Shown: piece after piece, positions 23,061 to 34,604 of the stretch | Position numbering within the stretch: the stretch's first letter is position 1 | Layout of the letters: each line of letters starts with the position of its first letter | From: Gnetum montanum | Taxonomy: Eukaryota > Streptophyta > Gnetopsida > Gnetales > Gnetaceae | Reading direction: 5' to 3' | Length of the DNA stretch: 64,000 bases | Assembly: GCA_015680685.1 (NCBI GenBank) | Contig: MNCI01009412.1 | Coordinates: 360,299 to 424,298 of the forward strand | The notes under the pieces: model-generated | What the model was told of the DNA's origin: nothing | The model's database searches: none | The model's input: the letters and a program-made list of their open reading frames with translations, nothing else | Program-made: the position numbers and the translations under genes

Positions 23061-23942
23061 TGAGCAGCAAGGTACCCCTGTGCTCAACCATACGAATCAC
23101 AAGCATTCACACACAATGGAATTGAATTTTGTAGACCTTAAGTTCCCAACTACACAAGTTCCAAGATGTGAAAGTTAACTGCGATAGTCATTGTCTTCTC
23201 AAGTACACTTTTGGAGCTTAATTGTATGGTTAAGTATAATCAAGATACATGATTTCTATTATTTTATAATTTATTCATCTACGATTAACAACAAGTTGAA
23301 ACTCAACTTATAAATCAATTAAAGTAATCTAATTGCTAATTAATAACTAACTATTCTAACATAAGTATTCAGTCCCACTTTTTGTGCACATCCTAAACAC
23401 ATATAATGTTGTTGGGTTACCCAACATTAAACATTGCTAGGATTACTAAGAATCATATGCATGCTTGAGGTGGTCATACTTATGTGCTTAATTAAATGCT
23501 ATTTAATCTAGATAGCTTACTTTAGCTTAATTACTTGGTAGTATTAAATGAAGTTACAGAAAACATTAAATACATGAATAAAATATTTAAGCTAGCCAAG
23601 GTGCTGCAAGGTTTGATTAGAAAGATTATCTTTATTATTGCACACACTACCGTGCTTAGGTACAATAGTTCTTGAATAATGATCCGTACACTCAATGACT
23701 CTAGCTACAGGCACTTTGAAAAATATTCTAACTTTAGGGAAAAGAAACTATAAGAGCTTTGCTATGCTATGACAAAAACTTATGCCCAAACCATGTGCCT
23801 AAGAGTTATATTTATAGGTTTCCACACATCTCACGATATCAGATATTTGACATTGCATCTTGGGACCTAATTTCACATATCCAATACTTGGGCTCTGATA
23901 TTAGATATATGATATCAGAGCCAGATAAAATATGATTCATCA
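23061..23942 (-). repeat. 3' LTR of element C (882 bp)
   Basis: Sense start TGATGAATCATA at 23942, sense end ...GGGGTACC..GCTGCTCA at 23061. The TATA box CCTATAAATATA is near 23828-23817. The U3 has repeated TGATATC/GATATTAG units. The polypurine-like TTATTGGGGTA precedes it on the sense strand. This LTR is probably near full length and calibrates the shortened B 5' LTR. Confidence 0.8.
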
Positions 23943-26079
23943 TACCCCAATAATTGAATAAAAACTTGTCCTTAAGTGAAAAAGAAGAGAAACTAGTTCC
24001 TTACAAAATATTGGGAAGGTATGGGATTATTGACTGATATGCAAACTGACTTAGATGGAATAGAGAGACTTTAAGTGCCCAAGTGTATGGATTTATAATC
24101 GTTTATAAAATTAGGTGTTCATGATAATAGAATTGAACACCTTAGACAAAATTGACATCCAGCTCCTCTAGTAATTAAAGAGCAAGGGAGAAGATTCAAC
24201 AATCATGATTGCATGGTGTTGTTGCTTATTCTTTAATGAAGACAATCTCGCTTCTAGTCTATACTTTCCACCATAATCACAATAAGATCACAAATTAGTG
24301 TGCAATGTGTAACATATAGCTTTTAGGTAGCTTTTCTTATTGGTAATTACACTTGGCTAGGTTGTGATTATGATGGATTGATTCCTTTAATTGTGTTAGT
24401 GGAAGATTGAAAAATAGGATAAAATGGATAAGTGGTTCATTATTAAATTCTAAAAAGTTCAAATGCATTGAAATACTTGAAGTGGGTTCAAGAATTCACA
24501 ACAATAAAAGGAGGATGTCATTGAAAAATATTGTGAAGATGTGCATAATTGAATGTCATTGATGGAGGTGCACAAAAGCATTCCATTGTGAGAAAGTCTA
24601 AGGATAAGGAACTTAACTAACCTAAAAAAAAGGTATGCAATTGGGTCCTTCCCAAAGTAGGCACATGTCCTTTATTTCTCTTGAATAACTTCAAACCAAG
24701 GAGTCCATGGGCCCCATGCATGATTAATGGTTACAGAAAGTTAAGTATAAAAGCCTAGAAGAAACTACCTAAGAATTTTGACACATAAAACTAAGACATC
24801 AAACAAGAACATGAAACTAGTAGTGGGGTGAGACATGGAAAGTATAGATGAATGAGAGACAGAGTGGAATGGACTTATAAATTAAGGTCACATGAAGTCC
24901 CTTGTGAATTTTATGGTTAAATCACTTGATAGAATCTATCCTTAGTCTAGAAAAAAACCAACCACATTCAGTGACTTCGCATCACCACTCTAAGACCAGT
25001 CCACCCCCTTGAAATGTAAGAGGGCTCCCACAGAACAAACACCATTTATTATTTAAGAAGAAAAGAGAAGAAGGAAGTGAGAGAGGGCCTTAGTTAGAGG
25101 GAACCTTCAAGCATGGGTAACATGTCTTTCTAGTATCATAACAATTGCTTATAGCCCATTTATTTTGACTAAAGTGTATGCTTTGAATTTCCATGATTTT
25201 TTTGTATGGAAACCACTTCGTGCAAAGACTTATTTAGCTTTCTATTATTGGTCAACATGAAATAGTAAGAAATCCATGAAAACAAACATGCATCCAAGTA
25301 AATATAAAGGCACATAGAGTATTGAGTCCCCTTGAAGTAACACCCTATTCAAATCTTTAAATCCTTTTCAAATTTGGAAACTACCAAGGTGACAAGTTTG
25401 TTAAAGTTTTATTAACGAATAAGGGACCTCATACTTCTAGAACAAGAAAAACCATAGAGTTTGTAGGTGAGTGGATGTTATGGACTTACTGCCTATTTCA
25501 TGAAAAAGAAACCATATCCTAGTTATCAATAACAAAATTCAAAGCTAGAATCCATACACCAACAGTCAAATAATTGAATAGCACATGCCCACATCAAACA
25601 ATCCACACTATACCCAACTGGTAATAAAGCATGTTATTAATATTAAAACACAATAAGAAACTCACATTTAAAATAAAAGAAAATATACAAAAAATTGTAA
25701 AATGTTTAAGAAAAATAAAATGTACTAATGATGTTATAAAATGAAAATTTTGAAAAATTTAAAACGTAAAAAAAAGGGGGTAAGATAAAGAATGTGTAAA
25801 ATAAAAAATTGTAAAAATAATAAGGTGTAAAAAAAAGATGAAAAATTAAGTAGCTACTTATATAGTTAACATGGATGGCCATCTCTCCCATGACTAAATT
25901 GAAAGGAGAAGAGTTGAAAGATTGGGCATGGCTGTCCATTTGATGAGGCATTTGTTGCAATGGCTTGCTTAGGATCATGAAAAGGTTTCACTTGTTGTGT
26001 GTTGACTAGCTACTTCTTGCCTAGGCTCTTAGGTTTGTAGATCAACATAGTCCCAAAATGGGAAAGTTTTGTAAATGAT
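23943..26079 (-). other. 3' non-coding region of element C
   Basis: No gene. Landmarks mirror those of B in inverse orientation, including GGCCATCTCTCCCATGACTA at about 25876, the GGGCCTTAGTTA...GGAACCTTCAAGCATG block at about 25095, and ACAAAATATTGGGAAGGTATGG at about 24005. The short reading frame at 25706-25978 lies within this region and is not a gene. Confidence 0.6.
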
Positions 26080-27170
26080 ATAAGGCCCTTCTCATAACAT
26101 TTGAAACTTAGTTCATTGAGGTACATATGTGGGATTCCAATAGAGGACCCTATCTCCTAGTTCAAATTTAACTTTCCTTATTCTGACATCATAGAGCTTT
26201 TTGTTGAATGCCTTGTGCAAGTTGTTAGATGACAAGGCCACCAATCAATTTTCATCTAGCAAGTTGACATTTATTAATCTTTCTTTCTATGCTAGACTTA
26301 AGCCAATGTTAATGTCATAGGCTATTGAAAGTGTATAGAGCTCAGATTGAATAGGAATTATTGGTAATTTTCCATACACTAGCTCATAGGGAAAATAGCC
26401 TATAGGGAGTTTCCATGTTGAGTGGTAGGCCTAAAGGGCATCATTGAATTTTGTGCTCCAATCTCTCCTATATTTGCTAATAGTTCTTATTATAAACTTT
26501 GTGATTTTCCTATTTGTAACCTTAGCTTGACCATTGGCTTGGGGGTGGTAGGGTGTTGTTAGTTTATGTTCAACCTCCAAGTGTTACATGAGCTTCTAAA
26601 AGGTAGTTCCTATAAAGTGGGTTCCATTATCATAAATTAATGCACGTGGCACACCAAACTTGTTTACAACATTCTATTGTACAAATCTAGTAGTAGTAGA
26701 AGATTGTATAGTCAGTGATGGCTGTTGCTTATGCCCATTTCATACAATAGTCAATAGCAACTATGATGTACACCTTTTCATTTGACATGGATATGATGGA
26801 ACCTATGAAGTCAATGTCCCATATGTAAAAGGTGTCTAGTGGTTGGATCCATTGTTGAGGTCCCTCCATTTGAGTAGTCATTCCACCATCTCATTGGCAG
26901 TGTTCAAAAGAGTTGATAAATTGGTGAGAATCCTTGAAACTTGTTGGCCAATAATACCCTACCATTAGGATTTTAATGGTTATATGTCTCCTAGCATAGT
27001 GGCCCCTAAAAGGACCATCATGAGCATCCTTGAGAACGTGTAGTTGACCAGCATCAGGGACACACCAATGAACTAAGCCATTGATGCACATCTTGTAGAG
27101 GTGTTTGTTGATCTTCATGAAGCATTTCACTTGGTGAAGAAAATGTTGTTTCTTTTGGTGGTCCAACACC
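26080..27170 (-). pseudogene. Integrase of element C
   Basis: The open stretch 27169-26891 gives the zinc-binding domain: VHWCVPDAGQLHVLKDAHDG, GHYARRHITIKIL, GYYWPTSFKDSHQFI, FEHCQ. The core follows to the left, with an IDFIGSI...-type segment near 26810 and a DNGTHF-type block near 26640. The C-terminal GDRVLYWNP-type segment lies around 26130. It corresponds position for position to the integrase of B. Confidence 0.8.
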
Positions 27171-27359
27171 TATGGAATATCTTGAGTGAGAAGATAGGTG
27201 AGAACGTTATCATACCAATTAGGCTTTATGGGAAATTTTTTAGTTATAGCTTTGACAACGAGAAGTTCATTAGGAAATAGATCAAATAGTGGGCCTTCCT
27301 CCTCTTTGTTGTCCCATCACAACTAAGCTGATTGGTCAGTGATCACATTTTCAGTTTTC

Positions 27360-28640
27360 TTCTAATCTACCATTGTAAGATCAAATTCTTATAAGATCAC
27401 GAACCATCTTATGGCATGGGGGCTTACCATTGGCCTATTCATGAGGAAGTGAATGGCACTATGGTCCATGAACAAATACTTTGTATCCAAGAACATAGTG
27501 CCTAAGCTTTTCTAAAACAAACACCACTACCATCAATTCATTTTTTGTATTTGTGTATTTTAGTTGTGCACCCATAATGGTTTAGCTTATGGAATGAATG
27601 TAATATGGATATTTCTTGTCATCCAACTACATAAGCATAGCTCCCAAGACATAATTTGATACATTCATCATAACATGAAATGGTCTAGACTAGTTGGGTG
27701 CCTGTAGAATTGTAGTTTTTACAAGTTTCTCCTTTAGATATTGGTATGCTTTTTCACATTCCTTGGTCCAAAAAAATGTAGCATCTTTCTTTATTAGCTC
27801 AACTAATGGTTTTGCTATCTTAGAGAAATTCTTTATGAATCATGGGTAGTAGCCAATGTGTCCAAGGAATGATCGAACATCTTTAATGATTTCTGATTAG
27901 TGAGTGATTCCTTGGATGACCCTTATCTTTTTGAGGTTGACCTCAATTCCTACTTGTGAGATTTTGTGTCTCAATACAATGTCCTCATGGACCACTAGAT
28001 GACTCTTTTTCCAATTGAGTTGCAAGTTTTTTTCCATACATCTTTTTAGTACTTTCTTATGGTGGTCTAAGGCTTACTCAAATATAGCATCATGACTAGA
28101 GAAGTCATCCATAAAGAATTCCACTTCACTATCGATTTTTTGCTAAAAGATGATTAATATGAGGTGTTAGAATGTAGTAGGAGCATTACACAAATCAAAA
28201 GGCATCTTGTGATATGAAAAAATCCCCTAGGGACTCGTGAATATTATTTTGGCCTAGTCCTATAGTATGAACTAGATTTAGTTATAGAAAATTGTAATAC
28301 TAATGCCTAGATATGGTGTCCAACACCTGATCAATGAACAATAATGAAAAATGATCCTTGAGTATTTCCATATTCAACAACCAAAAATCAATGCAAACCC
28401 ACCACTTACCACCTTTCTTTGGCACAATCATGAGTGGAATAACCCACTCACTATTCATAGTGGAATAGATAAACCCCATCTTGAGGAGTCACTTGATTTT
28501 CTCTTTGATGATCTATTTCAATTTTGGGCTCAATTGCCTCTGTGGGTACCTTTTAGGCTTCATGGTTGGGTTAGTGTAGATGTGATGATGACATATCCTA
28601 GGATCAATTCTTGTAAGTTTAGGAAATGACCAAGCAAAGA
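27360..28640 (-). pseudogene. Reverse transcriptase and RNase H of element C
   Basis: Minus strand: EWVIPLMIVPKKGGKW at about 28445-28395, the FMDDFS active site near 28105, and RNase H to about 27360. Frames must be joined because of stops. The FMDDFS form again marks the Athila group. Unlike B, no N interrupts the RT-RNase H linker here, so C shows what B lost at position 17715. Confidence 0.75.
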
Positions 28641-29055
28641 CTATTGATCATTTTTCAACCACATTCAATAACATTTGTTTCTATTCTAAAGCAAGATTTG
28701 CATTAATTATTACCAGCTTTCCATTTTTCAAGAATGCATATTCCATGTTGGAAAGTAGAGTTTTTAACACAAGGGGCTTTCATTTAAAATTTTTAGGAAT
28801 TTCCAACTCTTCCTAATAGGTATCATCATTTGCATTATTAGAGAGTTAGTGATGAACTTACTCTAGTTCATTTATGCCTACAACATAAGCACATGTCAAG
28901 CTCTCAATAGGTTCCATGCACCTTGTGTTACTTTTAGGATCAGTGGTCAGCCACTAGGTTCCCTCTTATTTTGTGGTTGCTATGTATAAACACCTTTGAA
29001 TATCTATTTTAGGTGCACACTACCTGCATGTGAAGATAGATGCTCATTTCATGGA

Positions 29056-29745
29056 TCAAATATTGCATTTTGTATTACTGTATGCAATACATAAAACCCA
29101 TTTCTTCTTGATTTTTCTAAATGCATTTTCCTTAGATATCTCTAGGAAAAGATCTCTAATGTCCATTGTTGCATGAATAGTGCTTAGCCATGCCCTTCCC
29201 ATGATGATTGGGAAGTCCCCTTTGTAGTTTTCACCCTTGATTAAAAGGAAATTAGTAGGATAAGACCACCCATAAATAGTGATCACAATGTTTTCCACTA
29301 GTTCTAATGGAATAATAATAGACTAGTCTGCCAATTCCAATTGGATATTGCTCTTCGTAAGGGGTGGAAGGTTTTAAGAAATATAAATCTCATGTGAAAT
29401 CAAGTTCACACTAAAACTAGAATGAAGAAGAGCTTTACATGGTTCATTCCCACTAATCTATAAATAAATAAAAGGACTCCCAACATTAGTTAATTTCTTG
29501 GGAAGGTTGTCAATCCAAATCCAATCATATATGGCATGAGTGAGTAGTACAATATGGATTATAGGTAGGATTTGGTTTGAAGGGGACTTGAAGGAATTAG
29601 ATGCATAGAGAGATGAAAAAGTAGGGTTGCCAACTGCATGTGTATGTGAGGGCTTAGGTGGATTGTTGTGTTGAGAAAACAACCATTTTTGTGATCTAGT
29701 GTCTGAACCACTTGGTTGATGTAGTAGTTGATAGATCATCAACAA
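29056..29745 (-). pseudogene. Gag tail and protease of element C
   Basis: 29745-29458 reads a Ser/Pro/His-rich linker ending HAIYDWIWIDNLPKKL, collinear with the same segment in B. 29298-29056 carries ENYKGDFPIIMGRAWLST, the flap-region block. The catalytic DSG (near 29415) has become HSS, so this copy would be dead even if the frame were intact. Confidence 0.75.
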
Positions 29746-30187
29746 GTGAGCCTACTTTCAATGGTTTGTTATAATCTTAAATTGGCAAAATGGCCTGCCA
29801 AGGCCTTAAACTGGTATCATGGCCCACCATGGTCTTAAACTAGCAACATTGGTAGCTTGGATAGCTTGATTCTTATGTGTCATCTATGCATTATAACATT
29901 ATAATATGTAGTGGCATTTGGTATTCTTTGTTGATGTCTCTTAGGTAAATCCTCCAGAAAACAACAAAGAGGGACCATTGAAAGACCCCAAAATTTTGCA
30001 TTTCATAATCAATCTTAATCATGTAGCTTTCACCCCATGGAGCCTGAGGTAGAATTTCATTATAAATGTGAAAGTTGTAATCCACAATGGAAAATGTCAC
30101 ATACTTTATACTTTTTGGGCTATAAAATGCCTCATAAGTGTTTAAAGCCTCATTTCCCATGTGAAAAAAGTCACCTAGTGTCTATAT

Positions 30188-30223
30188 NNNNNNNNNNNNN
30201 NNNNNNNNNNNNNNNNNNNNNNN
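30188..30223. other. Assembly gap (36 N)
   Basis: A run of N followed at once by a G-rich stretch (30224-30248) with at least four G runs. Any frame called across it is artificial. Confidence 0.95.
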
Positions 30224-30427
30224 GGAGGATGGTGGGGCGGGTGGGGGGCGCTCAAAAATGCCTTTTGGAATTCCAAAAAAGATAATTTACTAGGTCTTAT
30301 GGAGGTAGATATTTTTCTACATTGAAAATGCATGCAAGGAGGTAGATCTCACCTACCCCTAATTTGGAATGATGGGGGGTTTGAAAAATTTTCCCCTTTC
30401 AACATGGAGACCAAAGGCACATTTTGA

Positions 30428-30631
30428 AAACTTTTTCCCCAAACTAGAAAGTTTTTCCCCAGTTTGGAAAGTTTTCACCCTAGCTTGGAAACTTTTTCCC
30501 CAACTTGGAAAGTTCACCCTCTAGCTTGGTAACCTTTCCCCCAGCATGGAAAGTTTTCTCCTAGCTTGGAAAATTTCCCCCCAGCCTAGAAAGTTCCCCC
30601 CTAGTGTGGAAAATCCAAACCCATAGCATGG
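30428..30631. repeat. Ten tandem ~20-bp units within the J LTR
   Basis: Units of 20-22 bp follow the pattern AAAGTTTTCCCCCAGCTTGG with point differences, ten in a row, ending at CCCATAGCATGG. The opposite strand is G-rich (GGGGAAAACTTT). Upstream of the TATA box at 30939, so within U3 if the LTR start at 29979 is correct. Confidence 0.75.
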
Positions 30632-31250
30632 AAGCCACAAGAAACAAAATTCATCAAGTCATGCACTTCAATGTTGACCACCCACTTCAACAAGCATGGT
30701 GGAGAGCTTAGTAAAGAAGATTCATCTCTAGTATGGAAGGGGTTCCCTATTTATTATTTTTAGTAAATGGAATGACCATGGGGAAAAGCACTTACTATTT
30801 TTAGTAACCCCTTATAATCTAGATGTCCATTTCACTTGAATTTGGCAACTAAGTTGTAGCAAATTTATAGCCATTTTTGTAGCTTTTTTGTAGCCCAATC
30901 ATAGATAATTTGCAGCCCCATTTATGGCCTAAAGACCCTATAAAAGCCAAAATCCAACACCATTTATAGGTTGGAGACATTTTTTTCACAAAGTTCTAGA
31001 ATTTTTGAGCAAGATCCTCATTTTTGACAAGGTTGAGAAAATTTTAACAAAGCAATTTTTAGTAGTAATTTGAATAGACACAAGTCCACACATGGGGCAT
31101 TTTCAAGCACTTAAGAGCTTTTGCAAGTTTCCATACTTGCAGTCTCTTGAACCCCAGTGTGGAAGCATTGAGGCCTTGAGACTTGGTGGATTTTCGTATT
31201 AACATTACACTTATAAACACTCTCATAGGATGAAAATTCCTACAAGGTAA

Positions 31251-33301
31251 TGCGGGTCAAGTTCTGGTTCCCTCCTTATCATGCAAGCCATGCTCATCAA
31301 TGATAAACTTGACAACAAACATGAGTAGTTAGCATCTTAGTATGAGCTAGCAGCCAAAGGAATAATGAAAAAAGTCATAGGGACACTTATCCTCCTGCAC
31401 AGTACACCATCCCAAGTGGGTTATGAAACAAAGTATATATGCATAGGTAATAAGGAGGATGTTGCTCTTGCTATAATAACTAAATTCTAGCATCTACTAG
31501 ATCTTGGACAAAGGCCTAATGCCCCTAGGGTCTTAGCTTGAACTCCCTACTCCACCATCTCCAATAATGGGCTCATTAGACATGAACCTCAAAATGCTTC
31601 GGTTTGCCCCAGGTAGTAATGTCTCCATGATGACACTAGCATCTTCCACTACTAAGTATGACCACATCATCATGCTGAAGTATGAGAGTAGGAATTTCAA
31701 AAATTTATGTGCTTCTATCGAAAACCATACTACCTAGTGACCTAACTACATGTCTGGTGTAGGTGTGTTCAGAATAGGCTTGCTCACATAGCAGAGGATG
31801 CCAACAAGCTCCACCACAATGAAAATTAGCTTCAACAATACTCTACAATTGCAAAAGCAATAAAAAAGCATTATTATACATTGGATGTATAAAAATACAT
31901 TAAATTACACTTAACATAGGGTAGCATAACTTAGCAGAAAAGATATCCTTAAGGTTCCCTATGGGCCCCACAAGCATAGGATGTTAGAATACACATTTGA
32001 CGTGTTTGGTGCTCATTAGGGTACAACATTAATGTAGCATTAGAATTTTGCTTCATATTCACATGTTGTGTATTGTCTCATTTTGCATGTTTTAGTAGTT
32101 TGACATGTTTAGTTTACAAGTTTGTCATTTTGACAAAGCTCTGGTACACTTTGCATTTTGTTCACATGTGGTGTTCTAGCAATTAGCATTCTCATGTTTG
32201 GCATTTTATTTTCACACTTAGTAAATTCTTCATTTTTCACATAGTAGATTTTCAAATTTTTTTTCTAACTTGGGTAGCATAGTCCAAGGTGTTCATGAAA
32301 AAATTCTAACTCTAGGTTAACCCTCCTTGGGAGTGTAACCAAGGTAAATGATAAAAAATTCTAATTGTTAGCTACACTCCCTAGGTAGTGTAGCCCCTAA
32401 AGATCATCAAATTTTTCTAACTGTTGGCTATGCTCCGTAGCCCCAAAACATGAAAAATTAACAAAAAATTCTAATAGTTGGGAGTGTAGCCCAAAAATGC
32501 CCAAATAAAAATTTTCAAAAATAAAAAAAACACTAATTACCACTCCCATCATCATGTTGCACTCTCTTCCTAGGCACTATGCCCCCTTCATGGTGCCACC
32601 CATCTCCATTATGCTTTGGCATCACACGATAAGTCTCTTACCATGGCAAAACTTGTCATTGCTCTTCCTACCACCTTACTTCCCTCACCATGGCCATTTC
32701 CCCCATGGTTGTGGCATCTACATTGGCCTCAGGCCCACAGGGAATAAAACAAATCTCTCTTCCCTAGCACCATGTGCCTTGCGACCCTTCTTTTTCTCTT
32801 CATCTACCCTACGGCCACTACTAAACCCCTTACTCCTAGGTCATATCTGCCCTATTTGTGGCTAAGAAACCCTCATTTTTCCCTTCCATAATGCCCTATG
32901 TAGCCATGGAACCTCCATTCAAAAATTGCAAAGCACCAGGAAGAAAACCCTTACTCCCACACATAGTTAGACTCAACCACCACCGCAAGCCAAGAGGGAA
33001 ACCCTTGGTCATGTCCCAATCACCCATGCCCACCTAATGCATGCATAAAACACAAAATGAAAAAAAAATGTGCAAAGAAAGATCCTTCTTCTTGCAAATT
33101 TGTCCTCTCTTCCTGGCTATGGTGGCCATCATGGCCATGGAGATGGTGGTCCCTACCAAGGTAAGCTTCCCTAAGCCCTATACCCCAATGCAAGGCAAAG
33201 GAAAATAAAGAAAATACAAAGAAAAATTTTATGCAAGGGTGGAGCATAGTAGCATACCTAGTGGATAGTGGCTTTCTTTGTTTCTCCATGCATGATTGGT
33301 G
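31251..33301. other. Unassigned degenerate DNA between elements J and D
   Basis: No protein domain was recognised on either strand. 32260-32520 holds repeated blocks of the type AAATTTTTCTAACTGTTGGC plus GCTACACTCC..GTAGTGTAGC, resembling the inner LTR repeats of element E (47280-47790), so part of this is probably a decayed Tat-family LTR. The short frames at 32554-32865 and 33020-33289 have no family signature. Confidence 0.5.
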
Positions 33302-34604
33302 TGATGTCTGAAAACGTCAGTGGCTAGAACATCGAGAGGTCACCAGGTGTACAGCCTAACCATAGATCCATGTGAGGGCCGTGCTGGAGAAAACAAAAAT
33401 GGGGTGCCCTGAATGGTCTGGTCGATCAGAAAGGGACTTACGTGGTGTGAAATAAATGATTATAAATAGTGATTTTAGAGTATGATGCATGGAGGTTGGA
33501 TTGAAAGAAAACGTGGCACACACAATAGTAGAAACGTACTAGAGTATGTAACCAGGATAACAATCATGCAAAAATGCATAATAATGCAACATGTATGGTG
33601 TAGTAGAATAAAATAAGAGCTTGGGAGAGAAAATGCACTACCCCAAAATTGGGGAGTGTAGCTAATTCACAAAGGTATACACAATGTATAATAGGCATAG
33701 TGGGAGCATAGTCACAACCTCGGTGGTGTCAGGATGTGAAGTCTGGTGCTCATTGTGCTGAACTATGCCTATTGGTTAGTAGCCATGGTGTACCATGTGA
33801 GGTTCTACTGGGCTGCAATGGGCTTATAGTGTACCATGTGGTGTAGCTGTGCCTCTTTGTCGGTGTGGGATGCTTTGGGTCTTGTTTTCCCATGGAGCTA
33901 AGTGTTAAGATGCCAAAGTACCAAAAAATAAAAGTACCAACTACCTCCTTGGTAAAAAATGAAAGCCAAAACCCCTCAAAAGAGGGCACAAGGGTATTTA
34001 TAGGGCTAGGGTTATTCCAAAATGTGGATCAAGTGCCATGTGGCAATGCAGCGGGTGGGACAATGGGATGTTGTCTACTGTACTTGTCCCATGTTACATG
34101 TGGTACATGGGATGTTGGTTGCTATTTTCTACTATGCTCATCCTGTGTCACGCGTGGGACATGGAACACTATCTACTACACCCATCCACTATCTACTGCA
34201 CCTATCCACTATCTACTATGCCCATCCCATGTCATGTGTGGGACAGGGAACATTATCTACTGCGCATGATAGGGTGCTATGTTGCGCTACACTACATATC
34301 ATAATAGGGTGCTACGCTATGCAGTGTAACAGGGTGCTACACTGTGCTATGCTACAGAGTGTAACAGTGTGCTACACTATGTTATGCTACGTAGCATAAT
34401 AGGGTGTTATGCTACGCTATGCTAGACAGCATAACAGGGTGTAAAAAGTGCCATCATTCTGACACTTAGAAAAATTTTACAAATCTGGTAGTTTGGAGTT
34501 GACTATACTCAACACTTGGAAAAATATGGGCAAAGTATCACCATTTTGACACCTAGCTAAATTTGTAGTCAAGATGTTGAGACCTAAAATTTTGTGGTTT
34601 TTCA
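33302..34604 (-). repeat. 3' LTR of element D
   Basis: Sense start TGAAAAACCACAAAATTTTG at 34604, sense end ...CAGACATCA at 33302. TATA (sense CTATAAATACCC) is at about 34003-33993. The U3 holds a GCTACGCTATGCTAC-type repeat array (34262-34442) and three hairpin-like CCCATGT...ACATGGGA units (34080-34245). The frames at 33865-34399 on the plus strand are by-products of these repeats. Confidence 0.85.

Larger units (their letters stand above)
23061..29750 (-). mobile_element. Element C: Athila-like Ty3/gypsy, minus strand, 5' truncated
   Basis: Right to left: Gag tail and protease (29750-29056), RT (28640-27700), RNase H (about 27660-27360), integrase (27170-26080), non-coding region, and 3' LTR (23942-23061). 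RT keeps FMDDFS near 28105 and PKKGGKW near 28420. Gag, PBS and the 5' LTR are missing: from about 29760 the sequence switches to the tail of an unrelated Tat-like element. The order of domains and the 3' non-coding landmarks match B. All domains are broken. Confidence 0.85.
29760..31250 (+). mobile_element. Element J: 3' tail, PPT and LTR of a Tat-like element
   Basis: The tail (29785-29855) has the CCTTAAACTGG / GTCTTAAACTAGCA motif shared with D and E. The polypurine tract CAACAAAGAGGGACCAT is at 29962-29978, and the LTR starts TGAAAGACCCCAAAATTTTG at 29979. D and E have the same PPT-LTR junction (ACAAAGAGGGGCCA, then TGAAA). A TATA box CTATAAAAG lies at 30939-30947. The right end is not fixed. 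An assembly gap (30188-30223) and a 20-bp tandem repeat array lie inside the LTR. Confidence 0.65.

Noticed and set aside
32554-33289. Two possible small genes between J and D
   Set aside because: Composition is low complexity, there are no splice or domain signals, and nearby sequence looks LTR-derived.
33865-34399. Overlapping plus-strand frames with repeated CHVTCGTW-like and LLCPSH-like peptides
   Set aside because: They run across short repeats of the D LTR in the antisense direction and recur at 41400-41698 in the other LTR; no independent support for a protein.
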